From Methanothrix sp. (lineage in GTDB: Archaea > Halobacteriota > Methanosarcinia > Methanotrichales > Methanotrichaceae), in NCBI GenBank assembly GCA_003162615.1, contig PMNG01000155.1:12713-39531 (forward strand): a DNA stretch of 26,819 nucleotides, in the 5' to 3' direction. A program made the position numbers and the translations under genes. Numbering within the stretch: position 1 is the stretch's first letter; every line of letters starts with the position of its first letter. Under the pieces are notes generated by a model. It worked only from the letters and a program-made list of their open reading frames with translations. It did no database searches and was not told the DNA's origin. Shown piece by piece: positions 1 to 7,389 of this stretch.

Positions 1-395
1 ACCCCAAAATCCATGAAGTAAGTTCCGTTAGCGTTTGAGATGTTATCTGCAGCCTTGATCTTGTAATAAAGGGTGATCTTATCGGTTGGACCGATCATTC
101 CGATGTCCTTGTAATCGGGGCTGATGACTGATATCTCGTTCGTTCCTCTCAAGATGGTACCATTTATGGGGGTGGATAGAGTTCCCGCAAGAGTTTCCGA
201 GCCTGCACCGTATTGAGCATTACCGTTTTGCAGGTCGATGGAGAGAACCGCCGTATCTCCAGGCATTAGTACAGCCGGGTCCGTCGAAGACTGGACGTTG
301 ACGGGAATATGGAAGATGTATGAAGCTGAAGCTGGCGCAATGATGAGTGTCACTACGAGGGGAAGAAGAAATAACAAAACCAGGCTAGGTTTCAA
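1..395 (-). CDS. Exported surface protein, COG1361-like (partial)
   Basis: The gene runs off the left edge, so only the first ~131 residues are seen. I start it at a TTG (395-393) that overlaps the TGA stop of the ABC ATPase gene and has GGAGG six bases upstream. It opens with a clear signal peptide: Lys-2, a hydrophobic run (LVLLFLLPLVVTLIIAP), then an Ala-Ser-Ala-type cleavage region near residues 20-24. The mature part is Ser/Thr/Asn-rich and beta-like, with phrases such as VLMPGDTAVLSIDLQNGNA, typical of the CARDB/NEW3-like 'S-layer' proteins (COG1361) found next to LolD/MacB-type ABC ATPases in methanogens. The role is inferred: an extracytoplasmic partner of the ABC system, with the permease probably further left. 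Exact family uncertain. Confidence 0.72.
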   Translation of the reverse strand, partial: MKPSLVLLFLLPLVVTLIIAPASASYIFHIPVNVQSSTDPAVLMPGDTAVLSIDLQNGNAQYGAGSETLAGTLSTPINGTILRGTNEISVISPDYKDIGMIGPTDKITLYYKIKAADNISNANGTYFMDFG

Positions 396-1096
396 GATGC
401 GCCTCCAAGGATAAGACCGTCTCTGAGCCTGATCACTCTGTCACAATTCTCTGTTATCTCAGGGTTGTGGGTGACCATGATTATGGTTCGACCTCCATCG
501 TGTAGTTCTTTCATTATGTTCATGACCTCATCGCTGCTCTTCAGGTCGAGGTTGCCCGTGGGCTCATCTGCAATTATGATTTTGGGATCGTTAGCAAGTG
601 CCCGGGCTATAGCCACACGCTGGCGTTCACCACCAGAGATGTTTTGGGGGCTGAAATCTACCCGATGCTCCAGTCCAACGGATCGGAGAAGATCCAGCGC
701 CCTTGCCCGTCTTCGCTCTCGAGGGATCTCGCTTAGGACCATGGGAACCTCCACGTTCTTCAGGACGGAGATTCTCCCGATGAGATTGAAAGTTTGAAAG
801 ATGAACCCCAACTCTTCTCTTCGAACCTTTGCAAGCTCATCATCTGGAAGCTTGCTTACTTCTTTACTCAGAAGCATGAACTTGCCCTTCGTCGGTCTAT
901 CCAAACACCCGACTATGTTCATGAGCGTGGACTTGCCACTGCCGGAGGGGCCCATGAGGGCTATGAACTCGCCCTCATCGATGGTCAGGTTGATCCCTTT
1001 AAGGACAGAGACCTCACTTTCTCCGGTTTTGTACGCCTTTTCTATATCGACTAACTCCACTACGCTAGTAATACCGCACACCTCTTCATTTCGCAT
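392..1096 (-). CDS. ABC transporter ATP-binding protein, LolD/MacB type
   Basis: A complete 234-aa nucleotide-binding subunit. Walker A is GPSGSGKST (residues 49-57), the Q-loop region is FIFQTFNLI, the signature is ISGGERQRVAIARAL, Walker B with catalytic Glu is IIIADEPTGNLD, and the switch His is in MVTHNPE. The 'GPSGSGKSTLMNIVGCLDRPT' style and the NLDLKSS stretch after Walker B place it with the LolD/MacB/FtsE-like ATPases, which power mechanotransmission or export rather than classical import. It is translationally coupled to the downstream exported protein (TTG/TGA overlap). ATG 1096 has no good Shine-Dalgarno; an in-frame GTG about 12 codons in (VELVDIEKAYK) also fits the family's usual start, so the first residues are uncertain. 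Confidence 0.92.
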   Translation of the reverse strand: MRNEEVCGITSVVELVDIEKAYKTGESEVSVLKGINLTIDEGEFIALMGPSGSGKSTLMNIVGCLDRPTKGKFMLLSKEVSKLPDDELAKVRREELGFIFQTFNLIGRISVLKNVEVPMVLSEIPRERRRARALDLLRSVGLEHRVDFSPQNISGGERQRVAIARALANDPKIIIADEPTGNLDLKSSDEVMNIMKELHDGGRTIIMVTHNPEITENCDRVIRLRDGLILGGAS

Positions 1097-1481
1097 CTTG
1101 ATTAGATGAACTGTAAGAGATTCGCCCCTTTATAAAGAGCTGGTATTGAATTGATATCTCCATACGTATTCCCTCGCTGATAAAGTTGAACTACTTTAAG
1201 TCATTTCTTCAGCGGGACTGGATTCGCCTAATCCCTGGATTACAGCGGTGCATGCAATTAGAACGATGACTAGGAGGGTCGGCAAAAGTCAAGGGTATAA
1301 GAAAGTAGGAACGAAATGAGATTCGACTTTTGCCAATACATAACTGCGACATTCGGCGAATATAAAGTTTGATGTTTACGACGATTGACGTGCAAATCAA
1401 TCATCGTTATCATTATCTTAGGAGAAAAGAATTGATGATCTTGTATTATCAATCGGCTGCTAGAGAACCAATCTATTAGGG
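1097..1481. other. Intergenic DNA with no convincing gene
   Basis: A gap between the ABC gene and the minus-strand hypothetical pair. Only short ORFs (60-63 codons) with low-complexity or frame-shadow character are present. The one clear structure is the 10-bp inverted repeat at 1281-1334. Confidence 0.5.
1281..1334. repeat. 10-bp perfect inverted repeat, 34-base loop
   Basis: GGCAAAAGTC (1281-1290) is the exact reverse complement of GACTTTTGCC (1325-1334). It lies in otherwise gene-free DNA. It may be a stem of an untranslated RNA or a bipartite protein site; nothing else supports either. Confidence 0.45.
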
Positions 1482-1688
1482 CTAAAAGTCTACGACCGTG
1501 ACGTAATCTCTAATACTGCTCAGTTTCGTCAGACAAGAACAAAGATATTGAGCCGCCTGAAAAATATCAAAATAACATCCATCGGCCCTATCGATGAAGG
1601 GAGATAGAGCTTTGATCCCCTCGCGACATTCGGAACTATTCAATATGGATAGACAGCAAGGAATCATTTTACCCGATGCCTGGAACAT
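1482..1688 (-). CDS. Small hypothetical protein (68 aa)
   Basis: I do not recognise it. The ATG at 1688 follows the stop of the 134-aa ORF by 7 bases and has AAGGGG just upstream, as expected for a second gene in an operon. The product is Cys-rich (CC near residue 11, then C21, C38 and CSC near the middle) and ends TVVDF. It could instead be the broken C-terminal part of the preceding ORF, since both are in a sparse region. Low confidence that it is translated. Confidence 0.33.
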   Translation of the reverse strand: MFQASGKMIPCCLSILNSSECREGIKALSPFIDRADGCYFDIFQAAQYLCSCLTKLSSIRDYVTVVDF

Positions 1689-1695
1689 AGGCCCC

Positions 1696-2100
1696 TTATT
1701 TAGCCCAAGAGATGGGATAGATGAGAATATTGCGATCCTTAGTCAGGACTGTCGTGATTATCCAGTCTACAAAGCCTGGCAGAATCCGGATCTTTTCTGC
1801 GATATCTGGAGAGATCGAACACAATTCATCACCATCTGATAACATGGTTGATCTATTCCGATTCACGACTATCACCTGGAGATCTTCCGCAAAGAGGGAG
1901 GCCAGATTCCCTGCAGAATCGGGCGTTAAGCCGTCAACCACGTGGGATTGCAAGTTCTCACCTCTACAGTCGCATGTACGAATACAAAGAGCTGCTCGAT
2001 TATCAGTCGACAGAATAAAGAAATACCTACAAGGATGTGCCAGTAGCTCTTTACGTAGATCCTCTCGGGTGGCTTCAAGTCCAACTTTTATCAAACTCAT
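1696..2100 (-). CDS. Hypothetical protein (134 aa)
   Basis: Unrecognised. The ATG at 2100 is preceded by a purine-rich GGGGGATGGGAA ribosome-binding-like stretch. The N-terminal half is amphipathic helix then strand (residues 5-31), followed by a CIRTCDCRG segment with three close cysteines. The C-terminal half alternates strands (LQVIVVNRN, WIITTVLT, NILIYP). Composition looks like a real soluble cytoplasmic alpha/beta protein, and it is favoured over the overlapping plus-strand ORF because of the RBS and its coupling to the 68-aa ORF. No function can be assigned. Confidence 0.45.
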   Translation of the reverse strand: MSLIKVGLEATREDLRKELLAHPCRYFFILSTDNRAALCIRTCDCRGENLQSHVVDGLTPDSAGNLASLFAEDLQVIVVNRNRSTMLSDGDELCSISPDIAEKIRILPGFVDWIITTVLTKDRNILIYPISWAK

Positions 2101-2767
2101 TTCCCATCCCCCAATCCCTTCTGTAAAACACCACCATCTTATCTCTTCAAATCTTAACTAACCTCTTTAACTGTTGATCTTAAATCAACGACTACGACCA
2201 TCTAAGAAAATATCATGTAAAATAATTATCGTTTTTAAAGATAAAAGCTTTACGGCCAAACTGTATCTAAATTTTTCCCATGAATAGCAGTCCAATCACT
2301 CACAGTGACTTCGTTCTTTCTTGAACTCGATGATCCAGGATTGGCTCTGAGCTCACCACTCTAGCGATAATCATGGCGAAGGTGACGGAACGATATGGAC
2401 CTGCACCACCAGAGAGGCCCACAGCGCTGATAGTATATTCGATTGCTCCTGCGTAAATCATCGGATAAGGCTCAGTGTCTAAATAACTGAGCCTATTCAT
2501 TATTATTTTTAATACCCCACCTCAGCAACAGGTACGTCGGATGCAGTTTGGCTTTGGGTTAATTCTGCGCCGAAAATATTCGAATAATCTTTGAAATGAT
2601 AACTCTTCTCCCTTCGACTTGATGCACCTATTGAATCACTGTGGATATTAACTGCTATTTTGCATACTTATGAATTCATTTATAATATTAGATTAATTAT
2701 GTATTCTCTCCCTCTCCAGCATTATCTATATAAGGAGAGGCTTTAATTATCTGATTGAGGTGATCAT
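2101..2767. other. AT-rich intergenic region with a promoter at its right end
   Basis: About 670 bases without a supported gene. A 66-codon minus-strand ORF (2300-2500) lacks a ribosome-binding site and recognisable features. There is a 10-bp palindrome TATTCGAATA at 2577-2586. The last 60 bases hold the promoter of the secreted-protein gene at 2768. Confidence 0.5.
2711..2764 (+). promoter_or_regulatory. TATA box inside an inverted repeat, plus strong RBS
   Basis: TCTATATAAGG (2725-2735) is a good archaeal TATA box, predicting transcription start near 2755. It is framed by a perfect 7-bp inverted repeat, CCTCTCC (2711-2717) and GGAGAGG (2734-2740). GAGGTGAT (2757-2764) is a strong ribosome-binding site that fixes the TTG start at 2768. 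Confidence 0.6.
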
Positions 2768-3409
2768 TTGAAAAAGATGGTCTTATTAATAGCTGCAGTA
2801 TGTTTTGCAGCACTATGTTTCAACGGATTGGGTGCCTCGACGCCAGCGACGGCTGCGAAAGCTCCGTCAAACGCTTCGGCATTCCCGAAAACAACATCCA
2901 CAGCAAATCTATTGATTGAGGATAGTGGAACAAATCTCTCGATAATGAATGCCACTTTCTATTCCCCAAGGATCTTTGGATTGGCGCAAGCTGTTAAGTT
3001 CACGCCTCCAAAAGCTGGCTGGAAGCTAGAAAGAGTGTTGATACTCGGCACAGATGGATGGAATTCATCGCAGAAAGAGAACCCCGTTCAGGGAATATTC
3101 AGCGTTGAAATCCGCGATGCCACTCTAAAGCTATTATATCAGTATGCAGATACACAGCTTGATTACTTTACCTCCGCAAACGGGGCCAGGACGGCAATGA
3201 TCGATATTCCCGCCATAGCCATGAACGGCGATTTCTATGTATGCTTCTATGGCCGTGATGTAGTGAGAACTTACACGGAGCTCCAGAATTCAACAGGGCA
3301 CTCCTACTACTACATCAGAGACAGCGGGCTAATTGGGCCTGGCTCAATACCTCTTAAGAACAACGCTACTTTGCCGGTGAACTGGGTCATTAGAGCCTTG
3401 GGAGAGTAG
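2768..3409 (+). CDS. Secreted protein of unknown function (213 aa)
   Basis: The start is a TTG with GAGGTGAT three bases upstream; an ATG at the fourth codon has worse spacing. The product has a textbook signal peptide (MKKM, then VLLIAAVCFAALCFNG), an Ala/Ser/Thr/Pro-rich spacer (residues ~23-45) and a beta-rich domain of about 160 residues ending in WVIRALGE. Several NxS/T sequons (for example NLS, NAT, NSS, NST) suggest archaeal N-glycosylation of an extracytoplasmic protein. No catalytic motif or anchor is seen. It has its own TATA promoter. Function unknown; an envelope or solute-binding role is only a guess. Confidence 0.7.
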   Translation: MKKMVLLIAAVCFAALCFNGLGASTPATAAKAPSNASAFPKTTSTANLLIEDSGTNLSIMNATFYSPRIFGLAQAVKFTPPKAGWKLERVLILGTDGWNSSQKENPVQGIFSVEIRDATLKLLYQYADTQLDYFTSANGARTAMIDIPAIAMNGDFYVCFYGRDVVRTYTELQNSTGHSYYYIRDSGLIGPGSIPLKNNATLPVNWVIRALGE

Positions 3410-3423
3410 ATCAAGCTTCGGCT

Positions 3424-3462
3424 GAGGTTGGCGAAAAGATGTTATAGATGTACGCCAACCTC
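3424..3462 (+). repeat. 10-bp inverted repeat enclosing the upstream PAC2 start codon
   Basis: GAGGTTGGCG (3424-3433) and CGCCAACCTC (3453-3462) pair perfectly around a 19-base loop that contains ATG 3448. As RNA this is a stable hairpin, either ending the upstream transcript or masking the first start codon of the PAC2 gene. Confidence 0.6.
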
Positions 3463-4128
3463 GTTCTAATGTTTAGCTCCGGTATCATCTGCATTGGAGG
3501 CCTTCCTGGCGTTGGAAGCGTAGGCAAGATAGCTGCTGACTATCTGGTAACCTCCCTCGAATGCAGCACTTTTAAGGCGTTTTATTCCAAAGGATTCCCT
3601 GCGCAAGTTATGGTTACCGATGGCCTGACAGATTTGTTTCGGGCCGAGCTGAAAGTGCCCAGGGGCAGAAGCGACATGTACATCCTCTCAGGAGATGCGC
3701 AGCCTTTAGAGATTGAGGAGATGTACTCCTTAGCAGGGGACATACTGGAAGCTGCTAAATCCCTAAAAGTGACGGACATGATTACTCTAGCAGCTTACGT
3801 AGGAGACTCGAAGGAAAAGGTGGTAGGGGCTGCCAGTGACCCTACCCTGGTCCAGGAGCTTGAAAAGAATCACATTCCCATACTGCGCAGCGGTGCCATT
3901 GGCGGCATCAACGGTCTGCTGGCCGGGATGTCACCTCTTTACGGCATTCGAGGCTATTGCATCCTTGGAACCACCTCTGGCGAGGAGCTTGTAGACCTCG
4001 AGGCCTCCAAGAATCTTCTAGGAGCAACATGTAGCTTGCTAGGCCTAGACATATCGCTGGACGGTCTGAGAATCGAAGAACCTGAGGATGTCTCCTGCTA
4101 TCAGGATACCGACATGAACTACCGCTGA
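3448..4128 (+). CDS. PAC2-family protein (proteasome-assembly-chaperone-like)
   Basis: The N-terminal IICIGGLPGVGSVGKIAADY is the PAC2-family signature (equivalent to GFPGIGLVG in relatives), followed by the conserved pattern ending in SGAIGGINGLL and GYCILG. The length (226 aa) suits the archaeal COG1938/COG2047 type. Eukaryotic relatives help assemble the 20S proteasome; the archaeal role is not established, and the gene is near but not in an operon with PAN. Start choice is open: ATG 3448 lies in a hairpin loop and adds seven residues, while ATG 3469 (MFSSGIICIGG) matches the family's usual N-terminus. Confidence 0.85.
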   Translation: MYANLVLMFSSGIICIGGLPGVGSVGKIAADYLVTSLECSTFKAFYSKGFPAQVMVTDGLTDLFRAELKVPRGRSDMYILSGDAQPLEIEEMYSLAGDILEAAKSLKVTDMITLAAYVGDSKEKVVGAASDPTLVQELEKNHIPILRSGAIGGINGLLAGMSPLYGIRGYCILGTTSGEELVDLEASKNLLGATCSLLGLDISLDGLRIEEPEDVSCYQDTDMNYR

Positions 4129-4182
4129 TAGCTGCTTACTCGCACCTCATTCATGCACTTTTCTTTTGGCTGTTTTGACTCA

Positions 4183-5034
4183 TCAAACGGTCTTTACTAC
4201 CAGTGTTCCCTTGGGTACGCCCAGAGCCCTGGCAACAGGTTCGCACTTGGCCCTCATGATATAGACAAGCCTGCCACTAAGCTGTGCTTCGAACTCCGAT
4301 AAGGTCTCGAAGTTGCCCATCCCTTTTGATATCACCAACCAATCATCATTGGATAACAGGGAAAGCGCTTCCTGGCTGAGATTCTCCAAAGTCGTGCCGA
4401 CCACTGGCCCAGTGGCGATCACCTCATTATCGGTCATGGAGCACAGCTCCTCGGCTGTAACATCGTTCAGTATCGGCTCCGACTTGGATGCCATTACCAC
4501 CCTCTTCCCCATATCTTTCAACTTTTCGATCAAAAGGAGGTCGAAGACCACCTCTCCGGCGTTGTCAGTCAGGTAAAGCACATTATCAAAGGAAGAAAGT
4601 CGCCTCTTTACTTCTCCTAGGTCTCCATGGAGGTTCTCTGCAAGCGTATCTCCGAAGACCTGGCCGAAGGTGGAGTTGTCGAAGTCGTGCCCTTTAACCC
4701 CGAACTCCATGGAGTTGGCTGCGGCAACGATCCTCACGAGGGCCCCCAGCTTGTTTTCAGAATCTTTGTAGAACTGCCTGGCCACGGGCAGAAGGCTTCT
4801 GGCTAACCGGTTCTCTTCTGACTTGAGATAAAAGTACGGGTCGGGATTGCCGCTGAGCCGCTTTATTATCACCTCGCGCTCTGTCCCTACCAGAGCTGGC
4901 ACTCCTCCTTTATGGCAGGCCATGAAGTCCAGAAGCTCTTCGACTGCCTTCGTCTTTTCACCTTCCGTTTTGAAGACAAGATCACACTCGAAATTGGCCC
5001 GATCGAGGATGCAAGAATAGCAAGTACAGGCCAT
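4183..5034 (-). CDS. DUF89/ARMT1-like damage-control phosphatase family protein
   Basis: The product begins MACTCYSCILDRA, with the CxxC-type cysteines (3, 5, 8) of the prokaryotic DUF89 subgroup. It contains the hallmark AANSMEFG, YLTDNAGEVVFD (metal-binding Asp/Asn) and ISKGMGNFETL motifs. The family comprises metal-dependent phosphatases thought to hydrolyse damaged or surplus phosphometabolites; the substrate here is unknown. About 283 aa, the usual size. The gene follows the deacetylase-fold gene with TGAGGATG: stop and start are two bases apart. A GTG at 5049 or a TTG at 5040 would extend it by five or two residues; ATG 5034 is preferred from family alignment, and GGAAGGTGG lies upstream. 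Last gene of the minus-strand run. Confidence 0.85.
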   Translation of the reverse strand: MACTCYSCILDRANFECDLVFKTEGEKTKAVEELLDFMACHKGGVPALVGTEREVIIKRLSGNPDPYFYLKSEENRLARSLLPVARQFYKDSENKLGALVRIVAAANSMEFGVKGHDFDNSTFGQVFGDTLAENLHGDLGEVKRRLSSFDNVLYLTDNAGEVVFDLLLIEKLKDMGKRVVMASKSEPILNDVTAEELCSMTDNEVIATGPVVGTTLENLSQEALSLLSNDDWLVISKGMGNFETLSEFEAQLSGRLVYIMRAKCEPVARALGVPKGTLVVKTV

Positions 5035-5036
5035 CC

Positions 5037-5882
5037 TCAAGACGGCCACCTTCCAGCCAGGACCCTTACTACGTCAGGTATGACCTGCTTCGCAACGTGG
5101 ACGCATGAACCACCGCTGAGGACATAGACCAGTCCCTTATCACCCACTGTTTGCTTTATCATCTGTGCCATTCTGGGATAAGCATCAAAGGTAAGGTTGA
5201 AACCGCCGTAGTCATCCTGGTGGGAGTCGTGGCCGAATATCACGAAGGCGATCTGAAAGTCGAAGTCCTTTGCCAGTTCGAGAGAACTCCTGAGGGCCCC
5301 GAGGAATTTCTCGTCACTCGCTCCAAAGCCTAAACCTATATCGTAGTTGTTCTTTGCCGGATCGTGCTTTTCTCCGGTGCCTGAATGGAAGTTTATATGG
5401 AACACGTCGGGATCGTTTCCGAAGAAGTCTCGGGTGCCATCACCGAAGTGCGGATCCACATCAACGATCAGGATCCTCTTCAGCCCGAGCTCTTTCAGCC
5501 GTAGAATTGTTATGGCCACATCGTTGAAGTAGCAAAACCCCCAAGCGCTTCCGCGAGAGGCGTGGTGGCCGGCGGTTCCGGTATAGGCGAAGGCTGATTC
5601 TGCTTGGCCAGTAGCCACAAGCTCCGAGGCCATCATAACGCTACCTGCGGACAGAATTGCAACATCCCTGTAGGGGTCTGTTTCCATGCTCTCCATGTGA
5701 GAAGAAGTGTGTGCCCTGCGGACCAATTCGATGGGCGCAGGACTGGGCTTGAATACCTGGACATCGATACCGTCTACAACCCCCGACTCCATGAGCGCCT
5801 CAAAAGATGGCCTTATCCTTTCCTTGAGAACGCTGAAACCGTCTCTTCCGAAGTCCTCGTGATAGGTTATCGCTACTTTCAT
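5037..5882 (-). CDS. Histone-deacetylase-fold amidohydrolase
   Basis: A 281-aa arginase/deacetylase-fold enzyme. The catalytic His pair is in GTAGHHASRG (H106, H107). The zinc ligands are D143 and H145 in DVDPHFGDGT and D219 in FGHDSHQDDYGG. Relatives deacetylate lysine, polyamines or other small amides (AcuC, acetylpolyamine amidohydrolase). The C-terminal loop that normally carries the catalytic Tyr (GGY) reads LSGGSC, so the transition-state Tyr is replaced by Ser (S259). The ATG at 5882 has AAGGA upstream. The gene is 33 bases after the AMP phosphorylase stop and couples to the DUF89 gene, so co-transcription is likely. Substrate unknown. Confidence 0.85.
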   Translation of the reverse strand: MKVAITYHEDFGRDGFSVLKERIRPSFEALMESGVVDGIDVQVFKPSPAPIELVRRAHTSSHMESMETDPYRDVAILSAGSVMMASELVATGQAESAFAYTGTAGHHASRGSAWGFCYFNDVAITILRLKELGLKRILIVDVDPHFGDGTRDFFGNDPDVFHINFHSGTGEKHDPAKNNYDIGLGFGASDEKFLGALRSSLELAKDFDFQIAFVIFGHDSHQDDYGGFNLTFDAYPRMAQMIKQTVGDKGLVYVLSGGSCVHVAKQVIPDVVRVLAGRWPS

Positions 5883-5915
5883 GCTTTTTTTCCTTCACTT
5901 TTGCCAGAATTCGTT

Positions 5916-7349
5916 TTAAATCTCAGTTATCCTGGGATACCTTTCCAGGAGCATCCCCTCAACTACTATGGGCATCATCCTCTTGGCATCCTTGACAGCG
6001 GCGTTGAGATCCCATTCCGAGCTTGAGCAGATGGTCAGCAGTGGCTCGTCTTTCTTTACCTGCTGCCCCATCTTCTTGTGGATGATAACTCCTGCCTTCT
6101 TGTCCGCCGGAGCACCTGCAAGCCTTGCAACTTCGATAATCCTCTTGTTAAAGAAGGCCACGATGTAGCCACTGATCGGCGAGAGCACATCCTCCTTGTT
6201 TTCACCAATCTGGATATCCTCGCTCTTAACTTTCGGGTCGCCTCCCTGGGCCTCAATGATCTCCAGCATCTTTTTATGAGCTTTTCCGCTGACGAGGATC
6301 TCTTCTGCAATCCTGGAGCCATCGCCCTTACCAGCGACTCCTCCCATCTCCAGCAGTATTCCGGCCAGTGCCATGCTCTTCTCTTTGAGGCTGTTGGGCC
6401 CACCTTTCCCTTCCAGAAGGGCAAGGGCCTCTCTTACCTCAAGAGCAGGACCTATTGTTCTTCCCACCGGAGATCCTCCAAAGGTCATGGCGCACTCCAT
6501 CCGTATTCCAAGCCGCTCTCCGAGATCTATGAGGTCCTTTGCCAGAGACCTGCCAGCTTCGGAGGTAGCCAGTTTAGTGCCTGGTCCCACAGGCATATCA
6601 ACTACAACAGCGTCCGCGCCCACTGCTCCTTTCTTGGCCATGATAGATGCCAGCATCTGGCTGTATGGGTCTATGGACAGAGCGTACTCTGCCTTGATCT
6701 CGTCTGCGCTGAACTCAACGGGGGCAAGGATCTCCATCAGGTCTGCCGTGCCTCCGGCTCCTGTGATGGCTCTGGAGCTTGTCTTGGGGATGAGGAGCCC
6801 AGCTGCAGCGACCACGGGGACAATCACCAAAGATACTTTGTTACCTGGAACGCCACCGATGCTGTGCTTGTCCACGACAGGGTGGGTATCGAAGTGGATT
6901 CTATCGCCGGTATCTATCATAGCCCTTGTGAGCCACTCTGTCTCCTGGGAGTCCATGTTGTGGATGTATGAGGCGGTGATGTACGCAGAAAGCTCGACAT
7001 CGCTCAGGTGGTTATCAACTATGTCCCTGACGATGGCTTTTATCTGGTCTTCGTTGAGCTTTTGCTTGTCCATCATCATCTTGATGTAGCAGAGAGAAGC
7101 GGGCTTTGGTGCCGGCAAGACATCCACCATCTTTGCTTCTTTCAGCTCCCTCATGGCCTCGGTGAAGATGCCGATCTGCCCTTGCTTTACCATTTGGGTG
7201 GTAGTGTCCAATATGGCAGTAACGGCGGCTCCTTTTGCCTTAACTCTGACCCTATCGCCTGCGTTCAAACCGAGCGTTCTTGCATCTGCCAGGTTGAGCA
7301 TCACCTTGTACTGTCCAATCTCTATGTCAAAGGGATAGACTTCCAACAT
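5916..7349 (-). CDS. deoA: AMP phosphorylase with an internal active-site deletion
   Basis: Archaeal AMP phosphorylase (AMP + Pi to adenine + ribose 1,5-bisphosphate) feeds the archaeal nucleotide-salvage route through type III RuBisCO. Family landmarks are present: KHSIGGVPGNK, IPKTSSRAITGAGGTAD, ALSIDPYSQMLASIMAKK, GPALEVREAL and QGGDP. The product is 477 aa, against about 503 for relatives. After DEIK (residue 219, near 6693) it jumps straight to AEYALSIDP. The intervening family segment, of the form 'VGG..VWGGA.NLAPADD', is absent (about 27 residues, in frame). By my memory of the family that segment holds the proposed proton-donor Asp, so activity is doubtful. ATG 7349 has GAGGT upstream; a TTG one codon earlier is possible. 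Confidence 0.9.
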   Translation of the reverse strand: MLEVYPFDIEIGQYKVMLNLADARTLGLNAGDRVRVKAKGAAVTAILDTTTQMVKQGQIGIFTEAMRELKEAKMVDVLPAPKPASLCYIKMMMDKQKLNEDQIKAIVRDIVDNHLSDVELSAYITASYIHNMDSQETEWLTRAMIDTGDRIHFDTHPVVDKHSIGGVPGNKVSLVIVPVVAAAGLLIPKTSSRAITGAGGTADLMEILAPVEFSADEIKAEYALSIDPYSQMLASIMAKKGAVGADAVVVDMPVGPGTKLATSEAGRSLAKDLIDLGERLGIRMECAMTFGGSPVGRTIGPALEVREALALLEGKGGPNSLKEKSMALAGILLEMGGVAGKGDGSRIAEEILVSGKAHKKMLEIIEAQGGDPKVKSEDIQIGENKEDVLSPISGYIVAFFNKRIIEVARLAGAPADKKAGVIIHKKMGQQVKKDEPLLTICSSSEWDLNAAVKDAKRMMPIVVEGMLLERYPRITEI

Positions 7350-7389
7350 CAAAAGACCTCTTCTGTTTGAGAATGAATTTGTGGCTATT

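Noticed and set aside
1209..1452. Two 60-63-codon minus-strand ORFs
   Set aside because: They overlap each other in different frames and have no RBS or family resemblance.
1721..2161. 146-codon plus-strand ORF
   Set aside because: Overlaps the minus-strand 134-aa ORF almost completely, has a low-complexity Ser/Arg-rich composition typical of an antisense shadow, and lacks an RBS.
2300..2500. 66-codon minus-strand ORF
   Set aside because: No Shine-Dalgarno, no recognisable features, isolated in AT-rich DNA; cannot be distinguished from chance.
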